From contig CAZPWS010000009.1 of NCBI GenBank assembly GCA_964590225.1, forward strand, positions 13,916 to 77,915: a stretch of DNA of 64,000 bases. The letters run 5' to 3'. The stretch's first letter is position 1. Each line of letters opens with the position of its first letter. Origin of the DNA: JAEUSG01 sp964590225 (lineage in GTDB: Bacteria; Fibrobacterota; OXYB2-FULL-49-7; JAEUSG01). Positions 9,097 through 17,254 of the stretch are shown piece after piece. The notes under the pieces were generated by a model, which saw only the letters and a list, made by a program, of their open reading frames with translations, was not told where the DNA came from and searched no databases. Both the position numbers and the translations under genes were made by a program.

Positions 9097-9582
9097 TTAT
9101 TCTTTTATAAGCCTTTTGGCAACTATGAACCTTCTGCCATAGTAATCGTCGGATAACGAATCCGTCCGGACCCCACCATTTCTGCTCGCATGCACAAATT
9201 TTCCATCGCCGACAGAGATGGCTACATGGTTGATTTTTCTGCTGTCAATTTTAAAAAACAGAAGATCGCCTGTTTTTATGTCGCTTTCCCTGACCTTTAC
9301 ACCATGTTTTGACTGTTCTTCGGCTTTTCTCGGTAATTCAACCCCCATGCAATCCTTAAAGACCACAAAAGCAAGACCGGAGCAGTCAATTCCATCATAA
9401 CCATCCCCCCCCCACTTGTAGGGGGTTCCATTGTATTTCAAAAGGCAGCCCGTTATCATCCTCTCGTTGGAAACAACATACTTTTTCCCATTATCCATAT
9501 CCCGTCCGCCATAACGGGTAAAGCGGGCCGTTGGCGAACATAAACACAGTATTAGAGGAAAAAGCACAAGCAGGTTTTTCAT
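9097..9582 (-). CDS. Secreted NlpC/P60-family cell-wall peptidase
   Basis: This exported cysteine peptidase probably cuts peptide bonds in peptidoglycan stems. A hydrophobic signal segment (1-16) contains Cys13 and Cys15, so a lipoprotein is possible, though the lipobox is not canonical. The NlpC/P60 domain covers about 42-160: DCSG with nucleophile C67, a first His in NHVAIS (H119) and a second in VHAS (H131). A run of nine G on the coding strand encodes the Trp-Gly-Gly just before the active site. Loss or gain of one base there would abolish the enzyme. It lies upstream of pheA (11 bp) and divergent from eno. Confidence 0.9.
   Translation of the reverse strand: MKNLLVLFPLILCLCSPTARFTRYGGRDMDNGKKYVVSNERMITGCLLKYNGTPYKWGGDGYDGIDCSGLAFVVFKDCMGVELPRKAEEQSKHGVKVRESDIKTGDLLFFKIDSRKINHVAISVGDGKFVHASRNGGVRTDSLSDDYYGRRFIVAKRLIKE
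9405..9413. repeat. Homopolymeric C9/G9 tract inside the NlpC/P60 gene
   Basis: Nine consecutive C on the given strand (G on the coding strand) fall in the codons of the YKWGG motif ahead of the catalytic Cys. Tracts of this length in an AT-rich genome are prone to slipped-strand mispairing. The reading frame is open with nine. Confidence 0.9.
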
Positions 9583-9600
9583 ATCTTTGGAAACCTACCA

Positions 9601-9630
9601 TTGAATATACATTCCTTCCGCTTGTATATT
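9601..9630 (+). promoter_or_regulatory. Candidate sigma-70-type promoter for eno
   Basis: TTGAAT at 9601-9606 and TATATT at 9625-9630 are separated by 18 bp, about 45 bp before the eno start codon. A GAAAGG ribosome site follows. The placement fits a strongly expressed gene, but the assignment is by eye only. Confidence 0.4.
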
Positions 9631-9676
9631 ATAGGCGTTAAAGATAAAATTAAACAAACAAAACGAAAGGTTAACA

Positions 9677-10972
9677 ATGAGTAAAATTGCATCAGTCAAA
9701 GCGCGGGAAATTCTTGATTCAAGAGGTAATCCTACAATCGAAGTTGATGTGGTTCTGAAATCTGGCGTAAAAGCGACAGGCCTTGTGCCATCGGGAGCAT
9801 CAACAGGCGAATACGAGGCATGCGAACTTCGTGATGGAGACAAAAAGCGTTATTCTGGTAAAGGGGTACTTAGAGCTGTCGCTAATGCCAATACAGCTCT
9901 TGCTAAGGCTTTAAAGGGCAAGGATGTGCTTAAGCAGAGAGAACTTGACGCACTTATGATAAAGCTCGATGGCACTCCAAACAAAAGCAAACTTGGCGCA
10001 AACGCAATACTTGGCGCTTCGATGGCAATTTGCCGAGCTGCTGCAATTGAATCCAAAATGCCACTATGGAAATATGTTGGCAAACTGCATAATAATACAA
10101 AGTATAACCTTCCAATTCCTATGGCCAATATCATAAACGGCGGCAAACATGCCGATAATAAAATTGATTTTCAGGAATTTATGATTATGCCAGTTGGCGC
10201 AAAGTCTTTTTCTGAAGGTCTTCGCTGGATTACTGAGATTTTTCACACCCTTAAAGGAATATTAAAGAAGAACAAGCATGTTACGGCGGTAGGCGATGAA
10301 GGTGGCTTTGCTCCAAACATTACCAACGATCAGGCTCTTGAAGTAATTATGGAAGCAATTAAGGCTGCCGGCTACAAACCTGGTTCGCAGATCAAAATCG
10401 CTCTTGACACAGCTTCTTCGGAACTTTTTGAGGAAGGTGGAAGAAAGGGATACAAATTTTGGAAAAGCAATCCTTCAAAATTATTCAATGCGGACGACAT
10501 GATAAAAATTTTCGCTAACTGGATAAAAAAGTACCCTATCATATCAGTTGAAGATGGCCTCGACCAGAACGACTGGGAAGGGTATGTCAAGATGACTAAG
10601 GCACTTGGAAAGAAAACCCAGATTGTTGGCGATGATTTCTTTGTTACCAACCCTGAAAGGCTTGGCAAAGGCATAAAGATGAATGCCGCAAATGCGATTC
10701 TTATCAAAGTTAACCAGATTGGTACTGTCACAGAAACACTTGACGCAATAAAGATGGCACAAAAAGCCAAATATGGCGTTATTATTTCCCACCGTTCAGG
10801 CGAGACCGAAGATGCCTTTATTGCCGATCTTGCCGTAGGAACTGGGGCAGGACAAATCAAGACGGGCTCACTCTCAAGAACAGATCGCGTTGCAAAATAT
10901 AACCAGCTTTTAAGAATTGAGGAAGAGCTTGGTAAAAAGGCTATTTACGGAAACAACGATCTGAAGAAATAA
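9677..10972 (+). CDS. eno: Enolase
   Basis: Enolase interconverts 2-phosphoglycerate and phosphoenolpyruvate in glycolysis. The 431-residue protein has the expected features: IxAREILDSRGNPT-type start, the mobile loop SGASTGEYEA, EEGGR-type mid region, the catalytic lysine in IKVNQIGT (about K344) and the signature SHRSGETED. The C-terminal KTGSLSRTDRVAKYNQLLRIEEEL is conventional. It stands alone between a promoter and a strong terminator. Nothing unusual was seen. Confidence 0.98.
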   Translation: MSKIASVKAREILDSRGNPTIEVDVVLKSGVKATGLVPSGASTGEYEACELRDGDKKRYSGKGVLRAVANANTALAKALKGKDVLKQRELDALMIKLDGTPNKSKLGANAILGASMAICRAAAIESKMPLWKYVGKLHNNTKYNLPIPMANIINGGKHADNKIDFQEFMIMPVGAKSFSEGLRWITEIFHTLKGILKKNKHVTAVGDEGGFAPNITNDQALEVIMEAIKAAGYKPGSQIKIALDTASSELFEEGGRKGYKFWKSNPSKLFNADDMIKIFANWIKKYPIISVEDGLDQNDWEGYVKMTKALGKKTQIVGDDFFVTNPERLGKGIKMNAANAILIKVNQIGTVTETLDAIKMAQKAKYGVIISHRSGETEDAFIADLAVGTGAGQIKTGSLSRTDRVAKYNQLLRIEEELGKKAIYGNNDLKK

Positions 10973-11008
10973 TAGCCTGTATCGAACAGTTTAGGAAAAG
11001 TAAATAGG

Positions 11009-11055
11009 CGGTTCTCCGTACTATATTATAAAGATATACGGGGGACCGTTTTTTT
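11009..11055 (+). terminator. Rho-independent terminator of eno
   Basis: A 12-bp stem (11009-11020 with 11037-11048, two G-U pairs) with a 16-nt loop is followed directly by seven T. The T run touches the stop codon of the convergent receiver gene, so the intergenic space is fully used. Confidence 0.85.
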
Positions 11056-11434
11056 ATTTCAGAGAAGTGGTCTCAAAATGGTGCACAATTGCACTGTGCA
11101 GCTTATTCAGGTTAATTGGCTTTGAAAAAGCGGTTTCAACAGCAAGCCCAAGATTATTGTGTGGTTTGCCGTCTTCTTTTATAAGTCCCGAAACAACTAT
11201 AATTAGCTTATTTTGGGTGTAAATATTATCCCTTAACTCATCTATAAGCTGTTTGCCGTCCATACCGGGAATCATCAGATCAACTATTATTACATCGGGT
11301 TTAAGAAATTTAACCATAGACAGCCCCTCAATCCCATTTTCAGCACAGGCCGCCTTATAGCCTTTTTTTATAAGGAAAAGGCGCAGCATTTCCGCTGCAT
11401 CGCTGTCATCTTCGATTATTAGAACTGTATGCAT
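11054..11434 (-). CDS. Single-domain response regulator (CheY-like receiver)
   Basis: The gene encodes a 126-residue stand-alone receiver. The acidic pair D9-D10, phospho-acceptor D52 (VIIVDLMIPGMDG), S81 and K104 (SKP) are all present, so phosphorylation should occur. There is no output domain; it may act by protein contact or in a phosphorelay. No kinase is adjacent. The start has no Shine-Dalgarno site, and a promoter-like sequence ends only 6 bp before the ATG, suggesting a leaderless mRNA. Confidence 0.92.
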   Translation of the reverse strand: MHTVLIIEDDSDAAEMLRLFLIKKGYKAACAENGIEGLSMVKFLKPDVIIVDLMIPGMDGKQLIDELRDNIYTQNKLIIVVSGLIKEDGKPHNNLGLAVETAFSKPINLNKLHSAIVHHFETTSLK

Positions 11435-11440
11435 GGCTCA

Positions 11441-11469
11441 TATTTAGCATTTGTCAGCAGATATTTCAA
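11441..11469 (-). promoter_or_regulatory. Candidate promoter giving a leaderless receiver mRNA
   Basis: On the reverse strand TTGAAA (11469-11464) and TAAATA (11446-11441) are 17 bp apart. The ATG follows after 6 bp, so transcription would begin at or next to the start codon. Confidence 0.4.
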
Positions 11470-11541
11470 GTGTTTTCTTTTAAAAAGAGTGGGATATCCT
11501 TTTTATTTGTTAAAATTCTACAAAACCTACAACAAAAGATG

Positions 11542-12453
11542 CTAAACATTCTCTTCAAAAAAAGCCCTAATGAACTTCTCTTTGTTAAAACTTTCCAGAT
11601 CTTCAATTTTTTCTCCCGTGCCAACAAACAATACAGGTACGCGAAGAAGACGGCAAACAGAGAGAACAACACCGCCTTTCGCGGTGCCATCAAGTTTTGT
11701 TATGACAAGCCCATCGATGTTAACCACTTCATTGAACTCTTTCGCCTGTATTAGAGCATTTTGACCGCTTGTGCCGTCGAGAACAAGTATTGTTTTTATT
11801 AAAGCCTTATCATCCCGTTTAAGAATGACGCTCTTGATTTTCTTAAGCTCGGTCATAAGGTTAACTTTTGTGTGAAGTCTTCCGGCGGTATCGATAATTA
11901 GGATATCGGTATTTTTTGACTTAGCAGAGGTATAGGCATCAAACGCAACGGCGGCGGGATCTGCTCCCTGCTTTTGCAGCACAACATCAACGCTATTCCG
12001 TTCTGCCCAAACCTGAAGCTGTTCTATGGCCGCTGCCCTAAAGGTATCGCAGGCCGCGAAAAGCACGCTCTTACCCTCTCTTTTAAATTTTGCCCCAAGT
12101 TTACCGATAGTTGTTGTCTTGCCGGCTCCATTTACCCCAACCACAAGTAAAACAAGTGGTTTATCGGCTGCCGAAAGCACAGTTTCGGGATGCGAGTCGG
12201 GCAGGAGAGCACTCATTTCCTCTCTCATTGCAGCAACAATACCGTCGGTCTCCTTAAGACGACTCTCCCTGACCCGCGCTCGCAATCTATCCATTAGTTC
12301 AACGGTCAATTCAACACCAATATCGGCGGCAAGACAAATAGATTCGAGTTCATCAATGGTTTCAGCCTTAATTGGCTTCCGGAAAGTGACAATATCTTTA
12401 AGTTTTGCGAAAAAAGAACTTCTTGTTTTTGACAATCCGTCAAGTAAACCCAT
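11542..12453 (-). CDS. ftsY: Signal recognition particle receptor FtsY
   Basis: This GTPase docks SRP-ribosome complexes at the membrane. The 303-residue chain holds the helical N domain (about 1-95) and the G domain: P-loop VVGVNGAGKTTT (about 105-116), DTAGRLH, TKLDGTAKGG and the FVGTGEKIEDL closing motif. The acidic A domain of the E. coli protein is absent, as in many other bacteria. It is the last gene of the mutL-rnr-mtaB-ftsY run, 20 bp after mtaB. Confidence 0.96.
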   Translation of the reverse strand: MGLLDGLSKTRSSFFAKLKDIVTFRKPIKAETIDELESICLAADIGVELTVELMDRLRARVRESRLKETDGIVAAMREEMSALLPDSHPETVLSAADKPLVLLVVGVNGAGKTTTIGKLGAKFKREGKSVLFAACDTFRAAAIEQLQVWAERNSVDVVLQKQGADPAAVAFDAYTSAKSKNTDILIIDTAGRLHTKVNLMTELKKIKSVILKRDDKALIKTILVLDGTSGQNALIQAKEFNEVVNIDGLVITKLDGTAKGGVVLSVCRLLRVPVLFVGTGEKIEDLESFNKEKFIRAFFEENV

Positions 12454-12473
12454 GATTAAAAATCTCCTGTAAG

Positions 12474-13724
12474 TTATCTATTTACCAATCCAATTAGAAA
12501 TCCGTTAGACAGCCCCGTAACTTTGAATGTAATTATTTCACCATTCTTAACATTGTCGTTTACAGCTATGGGGGCATAATTTGAGGCGTATCCTTTGCTG
12601 TTTTGCTCAATTATGCATTCGAATACACCGCCAACCATTGAGCGCATGAAGTGCTCTTTCTTTTCTGCAAAAAGAGTCTTTAATCTTTTGACTCTCTCCG
12701 TAATTTCAGATTTAACAACTTTCTCCGACATTTCTGCAGCGACAGTTCCTTTCCGAATAGAGTATGGGAAAATGTGACCAAAAGAAAAGGGGAGCCTTTC
12801 AATATTTTTCAGCCCATCTTTAAAATTCTCATCGCTCTCTCCTGGAAACCCTGCTATTATATCTGTTCCAATTCCGCAAAATGGGTTTTTATTCTTTATG
12901 TCAGCCATCAGTTTTTCTATCTGACTTATATCATACTTGCGATTCATATTTGAAAGAACCGCATTACTTCCACTTTGTAATGGAATATGTATGTGGTTGC
13001 AAACTTTTGGGTGTGAGGTAACAAGATAAATTAGCCTGCTATCCACTTCCTGCGGTTCGATAGAACTCAACCGGATGCGAAAACTGCCGTTTATGCTAAC
13101 AATCCTTTCAATTAAATCGGCAAGACCTATGCCATCCCATTGATACTTTCCCACATGAATGCCTGTAAGTACAATCTCCCTATAACCCACTTCCAACAAC
13201 CGATTGATCTGATCCATTATATCCGAAAGAGGACGGCTGACGGGTTTACCTCGAAGGAATGGAACTATACAGTAGGAACAAAAAGAATCGCAACCGTCCT
13301 GAATTTTTAAGTGGGCCCTTGTCCGCCCAATAAAATCATTAACAGGAAAGAATTCCCTTAATGACGAAACCGCCATTTGCGTAATAAGCTTTTTATCAGC
13401 AAGCCATAAACAGACCTTTTGGGCGCAGTTTACACCAAAAACTTCTGCAACGCCATCTATTGCACGAAAAAATTCAGCATTACCTTCTACTGCACAGCCA
13501 CCAACAAGAACAATTTTATCTTTGTTATCTGCTATCAATTTTCTGATTGTTTGTCCACTTTTCGAATTTGCCTTGCCCGTAACAGAACATGTTTGAACAA
13601 AAATAATATCGGCATCGGTAGAGTTTCGGACGATATCAACACCATTGTGGCTTAGCAGCGCTTCGAGCGAAGCAGTGTCGTACTGATTTGTGCGGCATCC
13701 AAGAGTAATAGTGTAAAGTTTCAT
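12474..13724 (-). CDS. mtaB: tRNA (t6A37) C2-methylthiotransferase, MtaB-like
   Basis: This radical SAM methylthiotransferase would convert t6A37 to ms2t6A37 in tRNA. The UPF0004 domain carries three cluster cysteines, C10, C46 and C77. The radical SAM motif is C145-x3-C149-x2-C152 (CDSFCSYC). The C-terminal part, about 350-416, matches the place of a TRAM domain. The MKLYTITLGCRTNQYD start is typical of the MtaB rather than MiaB or RimO subgroup. It overlaps rnr by 4 bp. Confidence 0.92.
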   Translation of the reverse strand: MKLYTITLGCRTNQYDTASLEALLSHNGVDIVRNSTDADIIFVQTCSVTGKANSKSGQTIRKLIADNKDKIVLVGGCAVEGNAEFFRAIDGVAEVFGVNCAQKVCLWLADKKLITQMAVSSLREFFPVNDFIGRTRAHLKIQDGCDSFCSYCIVPFLRGKPVSRPLSDIMDQINRLLEVGYREIVLTGIHVGKYQWDGIGLADLIERIVSINGSFRIRLSSIEPQEVDSRLIYLVTSHPKVCNHIHIPLQSGSNAVLSNMNRKYDISQIEKLMADIKNKNPFCGIGTDIIAGFPGESDENFKDGLKNIERLPFSFGHIFPYSIRKGTVAAEMSEKVVKSEITERVKRLKTLFAEKKEHFMRSMVGGVFECIIEQNSKGYASNYAPIAVNDNVKNGEIITFKVTGLSNGFLIGLVNR

Positions 13725-15454
13725 GCAGATAGAAGCAATAAATCAACTCTTCTGAGTGGGATTGATATCTCCGAAATCTTTACCCGGACACGATCGCCGA
13801 CACGATATCGCTTACCTGTTTCACGACAATACAGACTCATAGAGGGGGCATCGAAAACAAAATAACCATCGCGAAGGCGGGAAACATGAATCATGCCATC
13901 AACCCCCATATCCTTGAGCTCAACAAAGAGGCCAGCTTCAATTATTCCCGAAACTTTTCCATCCATCTCCTCCCCTAATCTTGTTCTGAGTGCGGTACAT
14001 GCTGCAAGGGAAACTGCGTCCCGTTCAGCTTTGGTGGAGCGCTCTTCGTTTGCGCTTGCCAGGATAGCAACTCTCTGCATTTCTTCAATCGATGCTGCTC
14101 TTTTTGCTGAATTTTGAAAGAGCAGCCTGTGAACAAGAAGGTCGGGATATCGCCTGATTGGCGAGGTAAAATGTGTGTAAAAATCAAATGAGAGGCCGAA
14201 ATGTCCTTCACATTTAGCCGAATAGCGGGCCCGTGCCATGCTTCGGAGGACTATTGTTTGCGCACTTTTCTCAAATGGTGTACCAACGACAGCATCAAGA
14301 AATTTTCTAATCTCTCTTACGCTTCCATTTATTGGTGCCTTTACATTAATGGCAGCTGCATATTGGCGGAGGTTATCGAGCGCCTCTCCTTCGGGAGGTG
14401 TATGGATCCTATAAATAGCAGGCCGATTGGCTGATACAAGCCTTTTTGCTACGAATTTATTGGCAAGAAGCATGAACTCCTCTACCATTTCATTGGTTTT
14501 ATGCTTTTCGTACGGCCTTACAGATACAGGAAGGCCTTCACTGCTAAAGTCGATTTTAAACTCAGGAAGAGTAAAATCAAGCGATCCATTTTCGAACCGC
14601 CGTAACCTTATAAGCGAAGCAAAAGCATTCATGCTGATAAGCATTGCAGCAAGCCCATTTATAGCAGACTTACTCTTGCCATCTATTAAATTCTGCGCGG
14701 CACTATATGTAAGCCTCTTTCTGCTTTTTATGTAACACTTAAAAACTTCGTCGGAAATAACATCACCCTTTTCGTCAAGTATCATTCTACATGCCACTGC
14801 TGGTCTTATAAGCCCCTCTTTTAAAGAACAAAGGTCTTCAGAAAGAAACGGGGGAAGCATTGGAATAACCCCCCATGGTAAATAAGTGCTGCAACCGCGG
14901 CGGCGCGCCTCTTTATCGAGTGCGGTGCCCTCTCGTACAAAAAAGCTGACATCGGCAATAAAAACGAAGAGTTCCCAATTGTTACCCATTTTACGGAGCG
15001 CAATAGCGTCATCAAAATCTTTTGCGTCGTCCGGATCTATTGTTACACACATTACAGAGGTGCAATCCCGCCTCTCCTTATCCATCTCTGACAATGGGGG
15101 AATTGATGTTTCCCACTTCTTAGCCGATGAATATTCAAGAGGGAGTTTGTGCTTTTCTGGAAGAAGCAGTTTTTCTGTAAAAAAAGCATCTTCGTCCGAA
15201 ACAATTGTAACAACTTTTGCCTCAAATGCCCCCTTTTTAAAGCGGCGACCAATTATCGCAAACTCAACCCTCTGTCCATTTTGTGCGCCGCCGGAATTAT
15301 TTCTTTTTACAAAAATATCTTCACCGCTATCACCATCTGCCTCTATCCAAAAACCATCTCTTTTACGAGAACGGAAAACTCCTGTATATGTCTCCTGTTG
15401 CTTACGGTCATCTTCCTTTCTATCTTCCTTTCGCCTTTTTCCACTCCGACTCAT
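13721..15454 (-). CDS. rnr: Ribonuclease R-like 3'-5' exoribonuclease
   Basis: This processive exoribonuclease acts on structured RNA. A lysine/arginine-rich start (1-20) is followed by one cold-shock-type OB domain (about 22-85). The RNB catalytic domain follows, with the metal-binding motif DPDDAKDFDDA at 140-150, and a C-terminal S1 domain is seen at about 490-577 (MDGKVSGIIEAGLFVEL). At 577 residues it is much shorter than E. coli RNase R (about 800), mainly through a reduced N-terminus, so RNase II-type activity is also possible. It overlaps both mutL and mtaB by 4 bp. Confidence 0.92.
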   Translation of the reverse strand: MSRSGKRRKEDRKEDDRKQQETYTGVFRSRKRDGFWIEADGDSGEDIFVKRNNSGGAQNGQRVEFAIIGRRFKKGAFEAKVVTIVSDEDAFFTEKLLLPEKHKLPLEYSSAKKWETSIPPLSEMDKERRDCTSVMCVTIDPDDAKDFDDAIALRKMGNNWELFVFIADVSFFVREGTALDKEARRRGCSTYLPWGVIPMLPPFLSEDLCSLKEGLIRPAVACRMILDEKGDVISDEVFKCYIKSRKRLTYSAAQNLIDGKSKSAINGLAAMLISMNAFASLIRLRRFENGSLDFTLPEFKIDFSSEGLPVSVRPYEKHKTNEMVEEFMLLANKFVAKRLVSANRPAIYRIHTPPEGEALDNLRQYAAAINVKAPINGSVREIRKFLDAVVGTPFEKSAQTIVLRSMARARYSAKCEGHFGLSFDFYTHFTSPIRRYPDLLVHRLLFQNSAKRAASIEEMQRVAILASANEERSTKAERDAVSLAACTALRTRLGEEMDGKVSGIIEAGLFVELKDMGVDGMIHVSRLRDGYFVFDAPSMSLYCRETGKRYRVGDRVRVKISEISIPLRRVDLLLLSA

Positions 15455-17190
15455 CGCATAAACCTCCTGTTAATTTCCTCAAGGGGAATCCTGATTACTA
15501 TAGGTCTGCCATGAGGACAAGTATATGGATTTTCGCATTGGAAAAGGGAATCAACGAGATAATTTATTTCCTCAAGCGAAAGCTGCTGGCCCGCTTTAAT
15601 AGCCGCTCCACAGGCGAAAGAACTCGCATAATTACGATCGTACTCATTTGGACCGTAACTTTTTTTTCCGAGTTCGTCTATCATTTCAACTACCATTTTA
15701 TTGACCGGCTGATCTTTTAAAGCAGCAGGAACTCCATCAACCACTATACAGTTACCCGAAAGAGGCCTGATCGCAAAACCAGTTTTTTCGAATGCATTAA
15801 GAAAAGTATCTAAGTTGTTTTTCTGCTGGAGCGAAAGCTCAATCATTACGGGGAAGAGAAGCTGTTGTGTTACCATCCGCTCACCGGAAGACAAAGTCTT
15901 TAAAGCTCTTTCGAAAAGAATCCGTTCGTGGGCGACATGCTGGTCTATTATTACAAGACCGTTTTTTATCTGACACAGAATGTACATATCATGGAGTTGA
16001 AAATAGGGAATCAAGTACTGTTTTGTCTCCTTGATATCAGGCCATGGTCCCTTCGGCTCGCTTCCAATAACATCTTGAGTTGTAACCGTATTTGCTTCTT
16101 TATAGAGGGGCAGTAAATTTTCTGAAATAAAAGACTGCGTGTTTGTTTTATTTTCGAATACCACGCTTTCACTTGGTGAATAACTCTTGCTATTGACAAT
16201 GCTGTTTGATTTGAATCCTTCGGTAATACAGCGACCGATTGCTCTTGCTACCCTTTCGTCGTCGGCAAAACGAATTTCTCTCTTTGTCGGGTGAACATTT
16301 ACATCTATTTCATCTGGATTTATACGCAAAAACACAAATGCGATCGGGTACCTTCCAAATGGCAACAGATCCCTATATCCAGAACGGAGTCCGCGGTCAA
16401 GGTTTTTACTTTCTACAACACGATTATTAACAAAAAGAATCTGGCCGGTTCTGTTCGCCCTCGTTAAATCAAGATTACTGAAATAGACTATTGCTTCAAG
16501 GACATCATCAGAATATGTTCCGCGCATAAGGGAGTCAGAGACCGGTGCGCCATAAACCGCGCCTATCCGAAGAATATGCTCCTGTACGGCTTGGTAATTT
16601 GCTTTCTCCTTGCCATCACAAACATAGCGGAATGAAATCTCTGGATGAGACAGCGCAATTGTTGTAAAAACCGTAGTAATTCGTGCGAGTTCGGCAGAGT
16701 CACTCGATAAAAATTGGCGACGCACTGGTAGGTTGGCAAACATTTCCGAAACTGAAACTGTTGTACCTTTTGCTCTGGCAGAGTCACGAACTGTAAATTC
16801 CCCAGAAGCCCTTCTCTCAAGCAATATCGCTGGACCACTTTCTGAAGCATTTGTTAAAATTTCAACATTTGCTACCGCCGCAATACTTGACAACGCCTCC
16901 CCGCGAAAGCCCATCGTTGCTACGGCGTAAATATCCTCGCTATTCTCAATTTTTGAAGTTGCATGTCGCTCAAAAACAAGGGCGGCATCTTCCCGTTCAA
17001 TTCCGCATCCATTGTCTGAAATACGGATTAACGCCTTCCCCCCATCCTTTACTTCAAGAGTTATGCGTGTTGAGCCTGCATCAACAGCGTTTTCCATCAA
17101 TTCTTTTACAACCGAGGCGGGTCGTTCGATAACCTCACCAGCGGCAATTTTATTTATTGTAGAATCGGAAAGTTTGGATATCTTACGCAT
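15451..17190 (-). CDS. mutL: DNA mismatch repair protein MutL
   Basis: MutL couples MutS mismatch recognition to strand incision. The GHKL ATPase is intact: IAAGEVIERPASVVKELMEN, DNGCGI and FRGEALSSI. The C-terminal dimerisation domain has the metal-dependent endonuclease motif in the form DQHVAHERILFE (D416 to E427), with Val for the usual Ala, plus CPHGRP near the end. It should therefore nick DNA itself, as in bacteria without MutH. It is the first gene of a leftward operon in which each junction but the last overlaps by 4 bp. Confidence 0.96.
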   Translation of the reverse strand: MRKISKLSDSTINKIAAGEVIERPASVVKELMENAVDAGSTRITLEVKDGGKALIRISDNGCGIEREDAALVFERHATSKIENSEDIYAVATMGFRGEALSSIAAVANVEILTNASESGPAILLERRASGEFTVRDSARAKGTTVSVSEMFANLPVRRQFLSSDSAELARITTVFTTIALSHPEISFRYVCDGKEKANYQAVQEHILRIGAVYGAPVSDSLMRGTYSDDVLEAIVYFSNLDLTRANRTGQILFVNNRVVESKNLDRGLRSGYRDLLPFGRYPIAFVFLRINPDEIDVNVHPTKREIRFADDERVARAIGRCITEGFKSNSIVNSKSYSPSESVVFENKTNTQSFISENLLPLYKEANTVTTQDVIGSEPKGPWPDIKETKQYLIPYFQLHDMYILCQIKNGLVIIDQHVAHERILFERALKTLSSGERMVTQQLLFPVMIELSLQQKNNLDTFLNAFEKTGFAIRPLSGNCIVVDGVPAALKDQPVNKMVVEMIDELGKKSYGPNEYDRNYASSFACGAAIKAGQQLSLEEINYLVDSLFQCENPYTCPHGRPIVIRIPLEEINRRFMR

Positions 17191-17254
17191 ACGGCTTAAG
17201 ATACCCTTTTCCGCTAACTCTTTTCAATCACGCAGATTATCAGATTCGCCTAAC

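Noticed and set aside
12026..12472. 148-codon plus-strand frame over ftsY
   Set aside because: Antisense to the FtsY G domain; Ser/Ala-rich composition is typical of a mirror frame.
14886..15461. 191-codon plus-strand frame over rnr
   Set aside because: Antisense to the RNB domain with no motif of its own.
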